Position numbers and translations under genes: made by a program. Positions 1 through 9,355 of a stretch of DNA of 64,000 bases are shown here, piece by piece (positions within the stretch are counted from its first letter, which is position 1; every line of letters begins with the position of its first letter). Source of the stretch: Streptomyces aureus (GTDB lineage: Bacteria; Actinomycetota; Actinomycetes; Streptomycetales; Streptomycetaceae); contig NZ_JNZD01000002.1 of assembly GCF_000725495.1 (NCBI RefSeq), positions 1 through 64,000 on the forward strand, in the 5' to 3' direction. Under the pieces are notes generated by a model. That model saw only the letters and a program-made list of their open reading frames with translations. It searched no databases and had not been told where the DNA came from.

Positions 1-327
1 GGCCTCCATGTCCTCGCCGTCCTCCCTGCTGCACTGGACCCGCCGCATGATCGAGATCCGCAAACAGAACAAGGCCTTCGGACTCGGCACCTACACCGAA
101 CTGCACTCCACCAACCCCGCCGTCCTCGCCTTCCTGCGGGAGTACAAGGACGACCTCGTCCTGTGCGTGCACAATTTCTCCCGCTTCGCCCAGCCCACCG
201 AACTCGACCTGCGCGAGTTCAACGGCAGGCACCCCGTCGAACTCATCGGCGGCGTCCGCTTCCCGGCCATCGGCACTGGTTCCGCCTGCGCCCCGCGGTC
301 GCGCCCGTCGCCCCGAAGCGACCGTGA
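1..327 (+). pseudogene. treS: Trehalose synthase, 3' end (frameshifted)
   Basis: This is the C-terminal part of a trehalose synthase (maltose/trehalose interconversion, GH13). The gene enters from the left edge. Family-typical stretches LLHWTRRMIEIRKQN and LCVHNFSRFAQPTELDL are readable, followed by HPVELIGGVRFPAIG. TreS proteins normally continue with ELPYLLTLxGHGFYWFRL. Here PAIG is followed directly by an out-of-frame HWFRLRP and a stop at 325-327, as if about 40 nt were missing near position 272. The uncorrected frame runs on as nonsense to 1435 across the maltokinase gene. The neighbours (maltokinase, branching enzyme) fit the GlgE pathway. Whether the deletion is real or an assembly error cannot be told from the sequence. 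Confidence 0.75.
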
Positions 328-374
328 ACGCGTCCCCCTCGACAGCCCGCCCGCCCCTGAAAGGACGTGCCGTC

Positions 375-1748
375 ATGCCGGACACCGCTCTGCTGCGTCC
401 GAGCGGCCTCGACACCGCACCGCTGCTCACCCCGCTGGCCGAACTGCTGCGGGACTGGCTGCCCCGGCAGCGCTGGTTCGCGGGCAAGGGCAGGCCCGTG
501 GCGGATGTGACACTGCTGTCGACGACCGAGCTGTACCCCGGCTGTCTGCATCTGCTGGTCCGCACCGAGCACCTCGGGCCGCCCTCGCACGGCAGCGCGG
601 ACTCGCCCGCGGCCGAGGACTGCTACCAACTGCTGCTCGGTGTGCGGGAGGTCCTGCCGCCGCGGCTCGCCCCCGCCGTCATCGGCCGGGTGCAGACCGG
701 TCCGCTGGCCGGGCTGACCGTGTACGACGCCTTCCACGACCCGAAGGCCGCCGGACTGCTCCTGGAGCGGCTGCGCCGTTCGGGTACGGCGGGTCCGCTG
801 CTGTTCGAGGCCGATCCCGCGGTGACGGTGCCCTCCGGTCTCGCGCCGCGCCTCCTCGACGCCGAGCAGTCCAACACGTCCCTGGTCTACGGGGACGCGT
901 TCATACTGAAGGTCTTCCGGCGCGTGCAGCCCGGCATCAACCCGGACCTGGAGGTCCCGCGCGCCCTGGCCCGGCAGGGCTGCGACCGCGTCCCTCCGCC
1001 GGCCGCGTGGTTCCGTACGACGCAGCCGCAGGAGGCGACCCTCGGCGTCCTCCAGCCGTATCTGCGCGGCGCCGCCGACGGCTGGGCCCTGGCGCTCGAG
1101 TCCCTCGGCTCGCGGCAGGACTTCACGGGCGAGGCGTTCGAACTGGGGCGCGCGACCGCCGAGGTGCACCTGGCCCTGGCAACGGCCTTCCCCGTGGACA
1201 CGCCGAGCCCGGACAGCAACCGCCGGCTCGCCGAGGCGATGCACGAGCGGCTCGACGCAGCCGCGCGCTCCGTCCCCGAACTGCGCCCGCACACGGCCGG
1301 GTTGCGGTCGGCGTTCGACGCGCTGGCCGCCCTGGACGCGGCGGTCCGCCCGGCCCAGCGCATCCACGGCGACCTCCATCTCGGCCAGGTCCTGCGCGCC
1401 GGGCGCCGCTGGTCGGTGATCGACTTCGAGGGTGAACCGGCCCGCCCGATCAGCGAACGTCGGCGTGTCCAGTCGCCCGTACGCGATGTCGCGGGCATGC
1501 TGCGGTCCTTCGACTACGCGGCCCGCTCCCGGCAGCCCTGGCGTCCCGAGTGGGCGGAGCGCTGCCGCGAGGCCTTCTGCGCGGGCTACGCCGACGCCGC
1601 GGCCTGGGACCCGCGGGAGGAACCGGAACTGCTGCGCGCCTACGAGACGGACCGTGCCGTGTACGAAGTGCTCTACGAGGCACGGCACCGGCCGGACTGG
1701 CTGCCCGTCCCCATGGCGGCGGTCGGACGGCTCGCCGATCGCCCCTGA
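375..1748 (+). CDS. mak: Maltokinase (GlgE pathway)
   Basis: Encodes a 457-aa maltokinase, which phosphorylates maltose to maltose 1-phosphate with ATP, feeding alpha-glucan synthesis by GlgE. The N-terminal cap domain carries LPRQRWFAGKGRPV, typical of Mak/Pep2. The kinase domain has the HGDLHLGQVLR catalytic loop and VIDFEGEP metal-binding segment. The ATG at 375 is chosen over an upstream in-frame codon because GAAAGG lies just before it. It lies between treS and glgB and is intact although both neighbours appear frameshifted. The treS-mak-glgB order is the usual one in streptomycetes. Confidence 0.93.
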   Translation: MPDTALLRPSGLDTAPLLTPLAELLRDWLPRQRWFAGKGRPVADVTLLSTTELYPGCLHLLVRTEHLGPPSHGSADSPAAEDCYQLLLGVREVLPPRLAPAVIGRVQTGPLAGLTVYDAFHDPKAAGLLLERLRRSGTAGPLLFEADPAVTVPSGLAPRLLDAEQSNTSLVYGDAFILKVFRRVQPGINPDLEVPRALARQGCDRVPPPAAWFRTTQPQEATLGVLQPYLRGAADGWALALESLGSRQDFTGEAFELGRATAEVHLALATAFPVDTPSPDSNRRLAEAMHERLDAAARSVPELRPHTAGLRSAFDALAALDAAVRPAQRIHGDLHLGQVLRAGRRWSVIDFEGEPARPISERRRVQSPVRDVAGMLRSFDYAARSRQPWRPEWAERCREAFCAGYADAAAWDPREEPELLRAYETDRAVYEVLYEARHRPDWLPVPMAAVGRLADRP

Positions 1749-1818
1749 CCACCGATCACCGATCGGCCACCGCGGTCCTGACGACCACCCCCACCAACCC
1801 ACCCCGAGAGGCCAAGCC

Positions 1819-3931
1819 GTGACCCGCACCGCATCCACCCGCGTACGACGGGCCAAGCCCGCCGCCCCGTCCGCGCAGCCCGCCGCGCTGGACCCCACGG
1901 ACCGGGGGCGGCTGCTGTCCGGCGCCCATCACGATCCGCACGCGGTGCTCGGTGCCCATCCGGTGCCGGGCGGAGTGGTGATCCGGGCGCTGCGGCCGCA
2001 CGCGCGGGGGGTGGCGGTGGTCGTGGACGGGAACCGTACGGCGCTGGACGACCTCGGGGACGGGTTCTTCGGCTCCGTCCTGTCCTGCGACACGATTCCC
2101 GCGTACACCCTGGTCGTCACGTACGACGGCACCGAGTTCGAGACCGAGGACCCCTACCGGTTCCTGCCCGCGCTCGGCGAGTTCGACCTGCATCTGATCG
2201 GCGAGGGCCGGCACGAGGAGCTGTGGCGGGCCCTGGGCGCCGAGCCGATGACCCACGACGGGGTGGAGGGAACCCGCTTCACCGTGTGGGCTCCCAACGC
2301 CCAGGGGGTCCGGGTCTGCGGGGACTTCTGCCACTGGGACGGCAGCGCCGGGTTCCCGATGCGTTCGCTCGGATCGTCCGGCGTGTGGGAGGTGTTCCTG
2401 CCCGGTATGGGCGAGGGGACGCTCTACAAGTTCGACATCACCCGCCCCGACGGGTCCCGCACCCTGCGCGCCGACCCGATGGCCCGCCGCACCGAGGTGC
2501 CTCCGGCGACCTCGTCGGTCGTGACGCGGTCGGCGTACACCTGGCAGGACACGAAGTGGATGAAGGAGCGGGCGGGGCGCCGTCCCCTGCACGCGTCGCC
2601 GTTCTCCGTGTACGAGGTGCATCTGCCCTCCTGGCGGCCCGGTCTGACCTACCGTGAACTCGCCGACCAGCTGCCCGCGTACGCGAGCGACCTCGGCTTC
2701 ACCCATGTGCAGCTGATGCCGGTCGCCGAGCACCCCTTCGGCGGCTCCTGGGGCTACCAGGTCACCGGCTTCTACGCCCCCACCGCCCGCCTCGGCACCC
2801 CGGACGACTGAGCACGCCGACCCGCGCCGCTCCCACCACCCCGACTGGGGCACCCTGGAGTTCGACTACGGCCGCCGCGAGGTCCGCAACTTCCTCGTCG
2901 CCAACGCCACCTACTGGTGCGAGGAGTTCCACATCGACGGCCTGCGGGTCGACGCCGTCGCCTCCATGCTCTACCTCGACTACTCCCGCGAAGAGGGCCA
3001 GTGGGCCCCCAACGAGTTCGGCGGGCGGGACAACCCCGACGCGGTCGCGTTCCTCCAGGAGATGAACGCGACCGTCTACCGCCGCAACCCCGGGGTCGTC
3101 ACGATCGCCGAGGAGTCCACCGCCTGGGAAGGCGTCACGCGTCCGACGTCCGACGGAGGGCTCGGCTTCGGGCTCAAGTGGAACATGGGCTGGATGCACG
3201 ACTCCCTGGAGTACATGCAGCACGAGCCGGTCCACCGCAAGTACCACCACAACGAGATGACCTTCTCGATGGTGTACGCCTACAGCGAGAACTACGTCCT
3301 CCCGATCTCCCACGACGAGGTCGTGCACGGCAAGCAGGCCCTCGTCTCCAAGATGCCCGGCGACTGGTGGCAGCGGCGCGCCAACGCCCGCGCCTACCTC
3401 GGCTTCATGTGGGCCCACCCCGGCAAGCAACTCCTCTTCATGGGGCAGGAGTTCGCCCAGGGCGGGGAATGGAAGGAGGCCGAGGGGCCCGAGTGGTGGC
3501 TCCTCGACCCCGCGTACTGCGCCGCGGAGGACCACCGCGGGGTGCAGGATCTGGTGCGCGACCTCAACACCCTCTACCGCGGCGAACCCGCCCTGTGGGA
3601 ACGCGACACGGACCCGTCCGGCTTCACGTGGGTCGTCGGCGACGCCGCGGACGACAACGTCCTCGCCTTCCTGCGTCACGCCGCCGACGGCACCCCGCTG
3701 CTGGCCGTCTCCAACTTCTCCCCCGCCGTCCGCCACGGCTACCGCCTCGGCGTCCCCGAGGACGTCCCCGCCTGGCAGGAGGTCCTCAACACGGACAGCC
3801 TCCGCTACGGCGGCAGCGACGTCATCCACCCCGAGCCCGTCAAGGCAGAGGCGATCGGGACGCACGGCCGCCCGACCAGCATCGAGCTGACGCTGCCGCC
3901 GCTGGCGACGGTGTGGCTGCGGCCGGTCTGA
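1819..3931 (+). pseudogene. glgB: 1,4-alpha-glucan branching enzyme (frameshifted)
   Basis: Branching enzyme (GH13), which makes alpha-1,6 branches in glucan. A GTG start at 1819 follows GAGAGG. The N-terminal CBM48 region (FTVWAPNAQGVRVCGDFCHWDG) and start of the barrel ([19 protein letters not shown]) are normal up to RLGTPDD, where a TGA follows at 2809-2811. From 2810 another frame continues as EHADPRR, then [11 protein letters not shown] (nucleophile Asp), TIAEES (acid/base Glu) and [14 protein letters not shown] to the stop at 3931. Compared with the family about 40 residues are missing at the junction (roughly 119 nt), including conserved region I (DWVPAHF). As written no functional enzyme could be made. 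Real mutation and assembly error are both possible. Confidence 0.85.
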
Positions 3932-3945
3932 GCCGGCCGCAGCAC

Positions 3946-3988
3946 CGGCCGGGAAGCGCGCCTCAGGAAGAGGCGGGCTTCCCGGCCG
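3946..3988. terminator. Hairpin between glgB and the aminopeptidase gene
   Basis: Arms CGGCCGGGAAG (3946-3956) and CTTCCCGGCCG (3978-3988) are perfectly complementary around a 21-nt loop. The right arm lies inside the end of the convergent aminopeptidase gene. It could terminate transcription from both sides. No T-run is present, as is usual in this GC-rich DNA. Confidence 0.5.
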
Positions 3989-5390
3989 TGAACAGCCAGG
4001 TGTGAAAGAGGGACGTGAGGTCCTTGCCCGACTCCCGCTCGGACAGACGGATGAACTGGGCCGTCGTGCCGTGCCCCTCGCGGTGGACGGCGGCCCAGGT
4101 GCGCAGGACGCGGAAGAAGACGGGATCGCCGACGGCCGTGCGCAGCTTGTGCAGGACCATGGCCCCGCGGGCGTAGACCGGCGTCTCGAAGATGTGCTCG
4201 CCGCTGCCGGGATCACCGGGCGGGAACGCCCACAGGTCCTTGCCCGCCGGGGTGGCGTACAGCGCGTCGAACGCCTTCTGCGCGCTCTTGCCGCCGTGCT
4301 GCTCGGCGTACAGCCACTCGGCGTAGGTGGCGAAGCCCTCGTTGAGCCAGATGTCCTTCCACCGGGTCAGGGTGACGGAGTCGCCGAACCACTGGTGGGC
4401 GCTCTCGTGGACGAGGGTGTCGAGGTCGGGCGCGGAGTCGTACACGGGCCGGGTCTGGGTCTCCAGGGCGTAGCCGACCTGCGGGGCCCGGTCGACGATC
4501 GCCCCGGCCGCCCGGAAGGGGTAGGGGCCGAAGAGCTTGCTCTCCCAGGCGAGCACGGACGGCAGCTTCTTCACGACCGGCGCGGCGGCGGCCGCCTCGC
4601 GCGGGTCGACGGCGTTGTAGACCTCGATGCCGTCGCGGGTGGTGTACCGCTCGACCTTGAACGTTCCGACGGTGGCCGTGGCGAGGTAGGCCGCCATCGG
4701 CTCGGCCTGCCGCCAGCGGAAGGTGGTCCGGCCGTCCGCGGTGCGCTGCCCGAGCAGGACGCCGTTGGCGACGGCGGTGCTCCCCTTCGGGACGGTCAGC
4801 GTGAAGTCGTACGACGCCTTGTCCGTGGGATGGCTGTTGGCCGGGAACCATGTCATCGCGCCCTGGGGCTCGCCCGCGACGAACGCTCCGTCGTCCGTGG
4901 GGATCCAGCCGTCGAGGGAGCCGTCGGGGTCGGTGACCGGCTTCGGGGTGCCGGAGTAGGTGACGGTGACCCGGAACTCCTGGCCCTTGCGGAGTGCCTT
5001 CCGCGGGGTGACGACGAGTTCCCGGCCGTCGCGCCGGAAGTCCGCCTTGGTGTGGTCGACGGTGACGCCGGTGACCTTCAGCCCGCTGAGGTCGAGGTCG
5101 AAGCGGGTCAGCCGCTGGGTGGCTCTGGCGGTGAGGACCGCCGTGCCGTCGAGGTGGCGGCTGTGCGGGTCGTAACCGAGCGTCAGACCGTAGTGGTGGA
5201 CGTCGTAGCCGCCGTTGCCCGAGAGGGGGAAGTACGGGTCTCCCGCGCCGGGGGCGCCCACGGTCCCGGCCGCCGTGGCGGGTCCGGCCGCCGCGAGCAG
5301 GGCGGCGAGCGCGACGGGGACGGCCGCGGTGACGGCTTCGCGGCGAAGGACGGTTGTGCGTCGGGCGGCCTCGTGCGGGCGTGGTGTCAC
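3963..5390 (-). CDS. Secreted M1-family metallopeptidase
   Basis: 475-aa zinc aminopeptidase of family M1, predicted to be exported. The N-terminus has a basic segment followed by a hydrophobic stretch ending in GPATAA (signal peptide). The zinc site HESAHQWFG (HExxH) is followed by NEGFATYAE, which supplies the third ligand. The substrate-recognition segment is GAMTWFP rather than the classical GAMEN. The GTG start at 5390 is chosen because GGAGGAGCGAAC precedes it directly; an ATG 10 codons upstream lacks this. The family usually has about 450-500 residues in this short secreted form. It cleaves N-terminal residues from peptides outside the cell. Specificity cannot be read from the sequence. 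Confidence 0.9.
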   Translation of the reverse strand: MTPRPHEAARRTTVLRREAVTAAVPVALAALLAAAGPATAAGTVGAPGAGDPYFPLSGNGGYDVHHYGLTLGYDPHSRHLDGTAVLTARATQRLTRFDLDLSGLKVTGVTVDHTKADFRRDGRELVVTPRKALRKGQEFRVTVTYSGTPKPVTDPDGSLDGWIPTDDGAFVAGEPQGAMTWFPANSHPTDKASYDFTLTVPKGSTAVANGVLLGQRTADGRTTFRWRQAEPMAAYLATATVGTFKVERYTTRDGIEVYNAVDPREAAAAAPVVKKLPSVLAWESKLFGPYPFRAAGAIVDRAPQVGYALETQTRPVYDSAPDLDTLVHESAHQWFGDSVTLTRWKDIWLNEGFATYAEWLYAEQHGGKSAQKAFDALYATPAGKDLWAFPPGDPGSGEHIFETPVYARGAMVLHKLRTAVGDPVFFRVLRTWAAVHREGHGTTAQFIRLSERESGKDLTSLFHTWLFTAGKPASS

Positions 5391-5582
5391 GTTCGCTCCT
5401 CCGGTTTCGACGGTGATCACTCGCGCACAGCCTATGAGTCCCGCCTCGTCCGGACGCCCACGATCAGGTCAAGTCGCCTTCCGCGCGCGGCGGTCGCCGC
5501 CGCCGGAGCCGGGCCGCCGCCGGGACCGGGTCCGCGCCCGCGCGGCGGCCGGGCCCGGTCCCGGCGGCCGGGCCCGGAGCGC

Positions 5583-6380
5583 TCACACCCAGGGCGGCGG
5601 ACCGTCCGGGACGAGCTGGTGGACGTCGAACAGGACGGCGGACTCGACGCCGAGCGCGGCGCCGCCCATCCCGGACATCCAGGTCAGGAACGGCCGCGGT
5701 TCGAAGGCGCCTTCACCGAGGCCCTTGGTGTACTCGGCGTGCGCCTCGAGGGAGGCGATGCCGCGTTCGAGGGGTTCGCCCGTGACGTCGACGCCGTGGG
5801 TGGGCTGTTCCGCCCCGGCGAAGCACACCATCCGAATACCGTTCCAGGGTTCGAGGCCCTCGTCGGCGAGTTCGGGGAAGATCCAGCGGTTTCCCGCGTC
5901 GCGCGCCGCGTCGAGGGCGGCGAGGCCCACGGCCCGGTGGTCCGCCTGGTTGGTCATGCCTCCGATCATCCGTACCGTGAACGCGCCGGACACCACGATC
6001 TCGGGCCGGTGCCGGCGCATCGCGCGCACGATCTCCCGGCGCAGCCCGAGCCCGTACTCGACGACCCCGTCGCGGTGGTCGAGGAACTCGACGGTCTCGA
6101 CGCCGACCTGGCGGGCGCCGGCCCGCTCCTCGGCCTCGCGCAGCGGTGCCGCCCGGTCCGGGGGCACTCCGTCGATACCGGCCTCTCCCCGGGTGGCCAG
6201 GAGATAGCTCACCCGCTTGCCCTGCGCGGTCCAGCGTGCGACGGCGCAGGCCGTTCCGTACTCGATGTCGTCCGGATGGGCGGCCACGGCGAGACACCGC
6301 TCCCAGTCCTCCGGCAGCGCGGACAGGCCCGTACCGCCCCCGAAGCCTGCTTTGTCCTGTGTGGGATCCATGTCCGGCAT
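5583..6380 (-). CDS. PIG-L family deacetylase
   Basis: 265-aa protein of the PIG-L / LmbE zinc deacetylase superfamily, which includes MshB and mycothiol S-conjugate amidase. The metal and catalytic motif AHPDDIEYG is near the N-terminus and a second histidine motif (TNQADHRAVG) lies mid-protein. The start could be the ATG at 6380 or the one at 6371; neither has a strong ribosome site. It is divergent from the Gfo/Idh/MocA gene at 6615 across 234 bp. A glycan or small-molecule N-deacetylase is likely, but the substrate is unknown. MshB itself is normally longer and differs in sequence, so no symbol is assigned. Confidence 0.8.
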   Translation of the reverse strand: MPDMDPTQDKAGFGGGTGLSALPEDWERCLAVAAHPDDIEYGTACAVARWTAQGKRVSYLLATRGEAGIDGVPPDRAAPLREAEERAGARQVGVETVEFLDHRDGVVEYGLGLRREIVRAMRRHRPEIVVSGAFTVRMIGGMTNQADHRAVGLAALDAARDAGNRWIFPELADEGLEPWNGIRMVCFAGAEQPTHGVDVTGEPLERGIASLEAHAEYTKGLGEGAFEPRPFLTWMSGMGGAALGVESAVLFDVHQLVPDGPPPWV

Positions 6381-6614
6381 GATGGCGCGCGGCGGGCCGG
6401 GACCGACAGAGGCGCGCTTTTGGTGTTCGAGCGCCGGATCTGCGCGCTCCGCACGCCCGGGACGTGCGGAGCGGGGGCCTTCCTGGCCGAACACCGGGGT
6501 GCCGTGGTGAAGTCTGTCCACACGTCCGGGGATCCGGCGTCCGGCGGCCGTTCCTCCTGGCCGGGACGTCCGGCCCCACGGCGTGTCAGGACCGTACAGC
6601 GCGAAGGAGACGCA

Positions 6615-7508
6615 GTGACCACCACCTCGCCCAGCTGGAACCACGCCCCCGTCCGGGTGGGCCTCGTCGGTGCGGGCCCCTGGGCGCGGGCCGTGCACGC
6701 CCGGGTGCTCGCCGCCGGACCCGAGACGGTGCTGACGTCGGTGTGGGCGCGCCGGCCGGAGGCCGCCCGCGAGACGGCCGCCCCGTACGGCGCGGCGGTC
6801 GCCGCGACGTTCGAGGAACTGCTCGACGGCTGCGAGGCGGTGGCCTTCTCGGTCCCTCCGGCGGTGCAGGCCGAACTCGCCGTCCGGGCCGCCCGGGCGG
6901 GCAAGGCCCTGCTCCTGGAGAAGCCGCTCGCGCTCGGCCTGGCCGCGGCACGGGGGCTCGTGGACGCGATCGACGCCGCGGGCGTGGTCTCCCAGCTCGT
7001 CCTGACGAACCGCTACCACCCGGCCGTCCGACGGTTCCTCGCGACGGCGCGGACCCTGGACGTCTCGGGCGCGCGCTCCTGCGGGATCAGCGGCGCGTTC
7101 CTCGGCGGTCCGTTCGCGACCCCCTGGCGCCTGGAGCACGGCGCGCTTCTGGACCTCGGACCGCACCTTCTGGACCTGCTGGACGCGGCCCTCGGGCCGG
7201 TCGTCCGGGTGCGCGGCGCCGGGGATCCGCGCCGCTGGCTCGAACTCACCTGTGAGCACGAGAGCGGCGCCGTGAGCCAGGCCTCCCTTTCGGGCTCGGT
7301 CGAGGTGGAGCACGGGATCACCCGGGTCGAACTGTTCGGCCGGCACCCGGAGCTGGTCCTCGACGCCGGAGCCCTCGACCACGAGGAGTCCTGGCCGGTA
7401 CTCCGCCACGAGTTCGCCACCGCCGTCCGCACGGGCACCCCCGGCCCCATCGACGCCCACCGAGGGCTGTACCTCCAGACACTGATCGCCCAGGCACTGG
7501 AGGGCTAG
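6615..7508 (+). CDS. Gfo/Idh/MocA family oxidoreductase
   Basis: 297-aa NAD(P)-dependent dehydrogenase of the Gfo/Idh/MocA family. The Rossmann segment VGLVGAGPWARAVHARVLAA is at the N-terminus and the characteristic EKPLAL (catalytic Lys of the EKP motif) is near residue 100. HLLDLLDAALG in the C-terminal domain is typical of the family. The GTG start at 6615 is preceded by GAAGGAG at good spacing. It is slightly shorter than the usual 330-380 residues. A role in oxidising a sugar or cyclitol is likely, with unknown substrate. It is transcribed away from the PIG-L gene, hinting at related amino-sugar metabolism (inference only). Confidence 0.87.
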   Translation: MTTTSPSWNHAPVRVGLVGAGPWARAVHARVLAAGPETVLTSVWARRPEAARETAAPYGAAVAATFEELLDGCEAVAFSVPPAVQAELAVRAARAGKALLLEKPLALGLAAARGLVDAIDAAGVVSQLVLTNRYHPAVRRFLATARTLDVSGARSCGISGAFLGGPFATPWRLEHGALLDLGPHLLDLLDAALGPVVRVRGAGDPRRWLELTCEHESGAVSQASLSGSVEVEHGITRVELFGRHPELVLDAGALDHEESWPVLRHEFATAVRTGTPGPIDAHRGLYLQTLIAQALEG

Positions 7509-7613
7509 GTTTCGGGGAGACCCCGCCCGCCCGGCAGCACGTCGGCGCCTCCGATCAGGCGAAACGTGGGCCCAGGAAGCGTGTGCCCGGGGTGGTGGGT
7601 CGAGACAGGGAGT

Positions 7614-8588
7614 GTGAGACTGCCGAACCTCCCGCTGGTCGCGCCCATGCTCGCGACGCCCGGAACCCTGCCGGCCCCGGACCAGGACCTGCGCTGGGCG
7701 TACGAGACGAAGCAGGACGGTCAGCGTGCCGTGGTGTATCTGCCGGGGGACGGCTCGGTGACGCTGCGGGCCCGTTCCGGGGAGGACATCACGGCCGCCT
7801 ATCCGGAACTCGGTGCCCTCGGGGGCGCGCTCGGCACGACGGCGGCGGTCCTGGACGGCGAGGTGCTCGTCCTGGACGAGCGGGGCCGGGGCGACTTCCA
7901 GCTGCTCCAGTCCCGGATGGGCCTCGCCCGCTCGCCCGGCCGGGCCGCCCGGCGCGCGCGCCAGGCTCCCGCCCATCTGGTGCTGTTCGACGTCATGCAC
8001 TTGGACGGCGATCTCACGGGCCGCGGCTACGCGTGGCGGCGGCGGACGCTGGAGAGCCTCGCGCTGGAGGGCCCGTTCTGGTCCACGCCGACAGCACTCG
8101 TGGGACATGGTGAGGAGGCCCTGCGCGCGACACGGGCGAGCGGTCTGGAGGGGCTGGTCTGCAAACGGCTCGACTCGGTGTACGAGCCCGGGGTGCGCTC
8201 CCGGTCCTGGATCAAGATCCGCAACCTGAGGACCGTCGACGTGCTGGTCGGCGGCTGGGTCCCGGGCCGGGGACGGCTGTCGGGACTGCCCGGCGCCGTG
8301 CTCGTGGGCCAGCGCGACCAAGGAAGGCTGCGCTACGTCGGCAGCGTGGGCACCGGCTGGAGCGCGGCGGAGCGCGCCGAACTCGCCCGGCTGCTGCGGG
8401 CCGCCGAGACGGGTCGCTGCCCCTTCGACACCCTTCCGCGGGCGGCCGAGGCCCGCTGGGTGCTGCCCCGGCTGGTGGGCGAAGTCCGCTACAGCACCCG
8501 GACCCGGGCCGGACTGCTCCGCCAGCCGTCATGGCTGCGACTGCGTCCCGACCTCGCTCCCGAGGACTCCGCGGCCGATCTGCCCTAG
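7614..8588 (+). CDS. ATP-dependent DNA ligase (small, LigC-like)
   Basis: 324-aa ATP-dependent DNA ligase with the nucleotidyltransferase motif KQDG (Lys33 is the expected AMP acceptor). Further motifs are VLDGEVLVLD (motif III), GLEGLVCKR (motif IV) and SWIKIRNL (motif V). An OB-fold region follows. Length and architecture fit the small accessory ligases of actinomycetes, without the polymerase or nuclease domains of LigD. Possible GTG starts are at 7566, 7581 and 7614. I use 7614 because conserved sequence begins there, but the ribosome-binding sites do not decide. Such ligases act in DNA repair beside the NAD-dependent replicative ligase. Confidence 0.87.
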   Translation: MRLPNLPLVAPMLATPGTLPAPDQDLRWAYETKQDGQRAVVYLPGDGSVTLRARSGEDITAAYPELGALGGALGTTAAVLDGEVLVLDERGRGDFQLLQSRMGLARSPGRAARRARQAPAHLVLFDVMHLDGDLTGRGYAWRRRTLESLALEGPFWSTPTALVGHGEEALRATRASGLEGLVCKRLDSVYEPGVRSRSWIKIRNLRTVDVLVGGWVPGRGRLSGLPGAVLVGQRDQGRLRYVGSVGTGWSAAERAELARLLRAAETGRCPFDTLPRAAEARWVLPRLVGEVRYSTRTRAGLLRQPSWLRLRPDLAPEDSAADLP

Positions 8589-8598
8589 GGCCGGGCAG

Positions 8599-8660
8599 GC
8601 GGAGGAAGCGGGCATGCGGAGGAAGCGGGCACGCGGAGGAAGCGGGCACGCGGAGGAGCC
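8599..8660. repeat. 17-bp tandem repeat, 3.6 copies
   Basis: The unit GCGGAGGAAGCGGGCAC (third base from the unit end nearly constant) repeats at 8599, 8616 and 8633, with a partial fourth copy from 8650. It begins 10 bp after the ligase stop and runs into the terminator hairpin. It looks like a slippage product. Confidence 0.85.
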
Positions 8661-8684
8661 GGCCGCTCGCGCGGTCGGCTCCTT
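8654..8684. terminator. Terminator between ligase and DUF6479 genes
   Basis: AGGAGCCGGC pairs with GTCGGCTCCT (one G-T pair) around an 11-nt loop. It lies between convergent genes, so it probably serves both strands. Confidence 0.6.
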
Positions 8685-8700
8685 CGGGGCCCGGTCAGGT

Positions 8701-9069
8701 TCAGGTCCTACCGGGTCCGCCGCTGCCGAAGGACCCGCTGGATCCCGGTTGCCAGCGCTTGCGGTGCTGGTCGTCGGCGTGTTTCGTGCTCGACGAATGG
8801 ATGTTGTACGGCATCAGCCGTTCGCTCTCGTCCGCGGCGTGCGGCATCTCGTCCGGCTCCCGCATCTCGCGTTCCTCGTGCACCGCCCCGGTCGCGGGCA
8901 GCCTCGGCTGCTCCTCCGCCGTGGGCGGGCGCGACTCCAGGTTGCGTACCCGGATACCCATCCGGACGGCCCAGACGAGGGCACCGGCGATGATGAGGCC
9001 GCCGATGAAGGCGGCGCCCGCGTTCAGCGATGAACTTGCTGCGATCAGATCTTGGCTCGCGGTGTACAT
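8701..9069 (-). CDS. DUF6479-like small membrane protein
   Basis: 122-aa protein with one strong transmembrane segment (about residues 16-35, AGAAFIGGLIIAGALVWAV) followed by a charged, proline-rich cytoplasmic tail containing RLMPYNIHSSS. This layout and the tail motif match my recollection of the Streptomyces DUF6479 family, whose function is unknown. The ATG at 9069 has only a distant G-rich stretch upstream. The 286 bp upstream hold an AT-richer patch with a partial palindrome (9134-9151) that may be promoter or operator, and a 14-bp direct repeat. Confidence 0.65.
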   Translation of the reverse strand: MYTASQDLIAASSSLNAGAAFIGGLIIAGALVWAVRMGIRVRNLESRPPTAEEQPRLPATGAVHEEREMREPDEMPHAADESERLMPYNIHSSSTKHADDQHRKRWQPGSSGSFGSGGPGRT

Positions 9070-9181
9070 GGTGTTCGCGTACCCCCAATGCGAGGGGAAA
9101 TCTGCGTACTAGCCCGTCAGCGACGGCCATTCCATTGTATTCCGGTTCAATCCGGGCGCTACGCCGTGATCCTGGCCCTGT

Positions 9182-9230
9182 CCGATCGGAGCGCCCGGCG
9201 GGGGCCGGAGGCCCGGCCGATCGGAGCGCC
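9182..9230. repeat. 14-bp direct repeat in intergenic region
   Basis: CCGATCGGAGCGCC occurs at 9182-9195 and 9217-9230, 35 bp apart, between the DUF6479 start and the methyltransferase stop. Its role is unknown. The interval 9070-9355 shows no gene. Confidence 0.6.
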
Positions 9231-9355
9231 GGCCCCGGTCGGCCGGGCCTCACGGTGCCCAGCGAGCCCCGCTGATCCGTCGGGCCCGGCGGTCCGGGCC
9301 CGGTCATCCGGGCGCGGCGCCGCGAGCCGCGGCCGCAGCGGTGGCCGTGGTCCGG

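Noticed and set aside
243..1898. Long open frame on the minus strand opposite maltokinase
   Set aside because: Antisense shadow of a high-GC gene. No family motif, and the plus strand holds an unmistakable kinase.
5577..5584. GAGCGCTC similar to the core of the LacI-type operators
   Set aside because: Flanks do not match, and it lies at the 3' end of the PIG-L gene rather than before a start codon.
4002..6600. Very long plus-strand open frame before the Gfo/Idh/MocA gene
   Set aside because: It runs antisense through the M1 peptidase and PIG-L genes, whose motifs are clear. Only the part from 6615 is coding.
9134..9160. GGTTCAATCC resembling a tRNA T-arm
   Set aside because: No acceptor, anticodon or D arm can be folded around it. 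Taken as chance or a partial palindrome.
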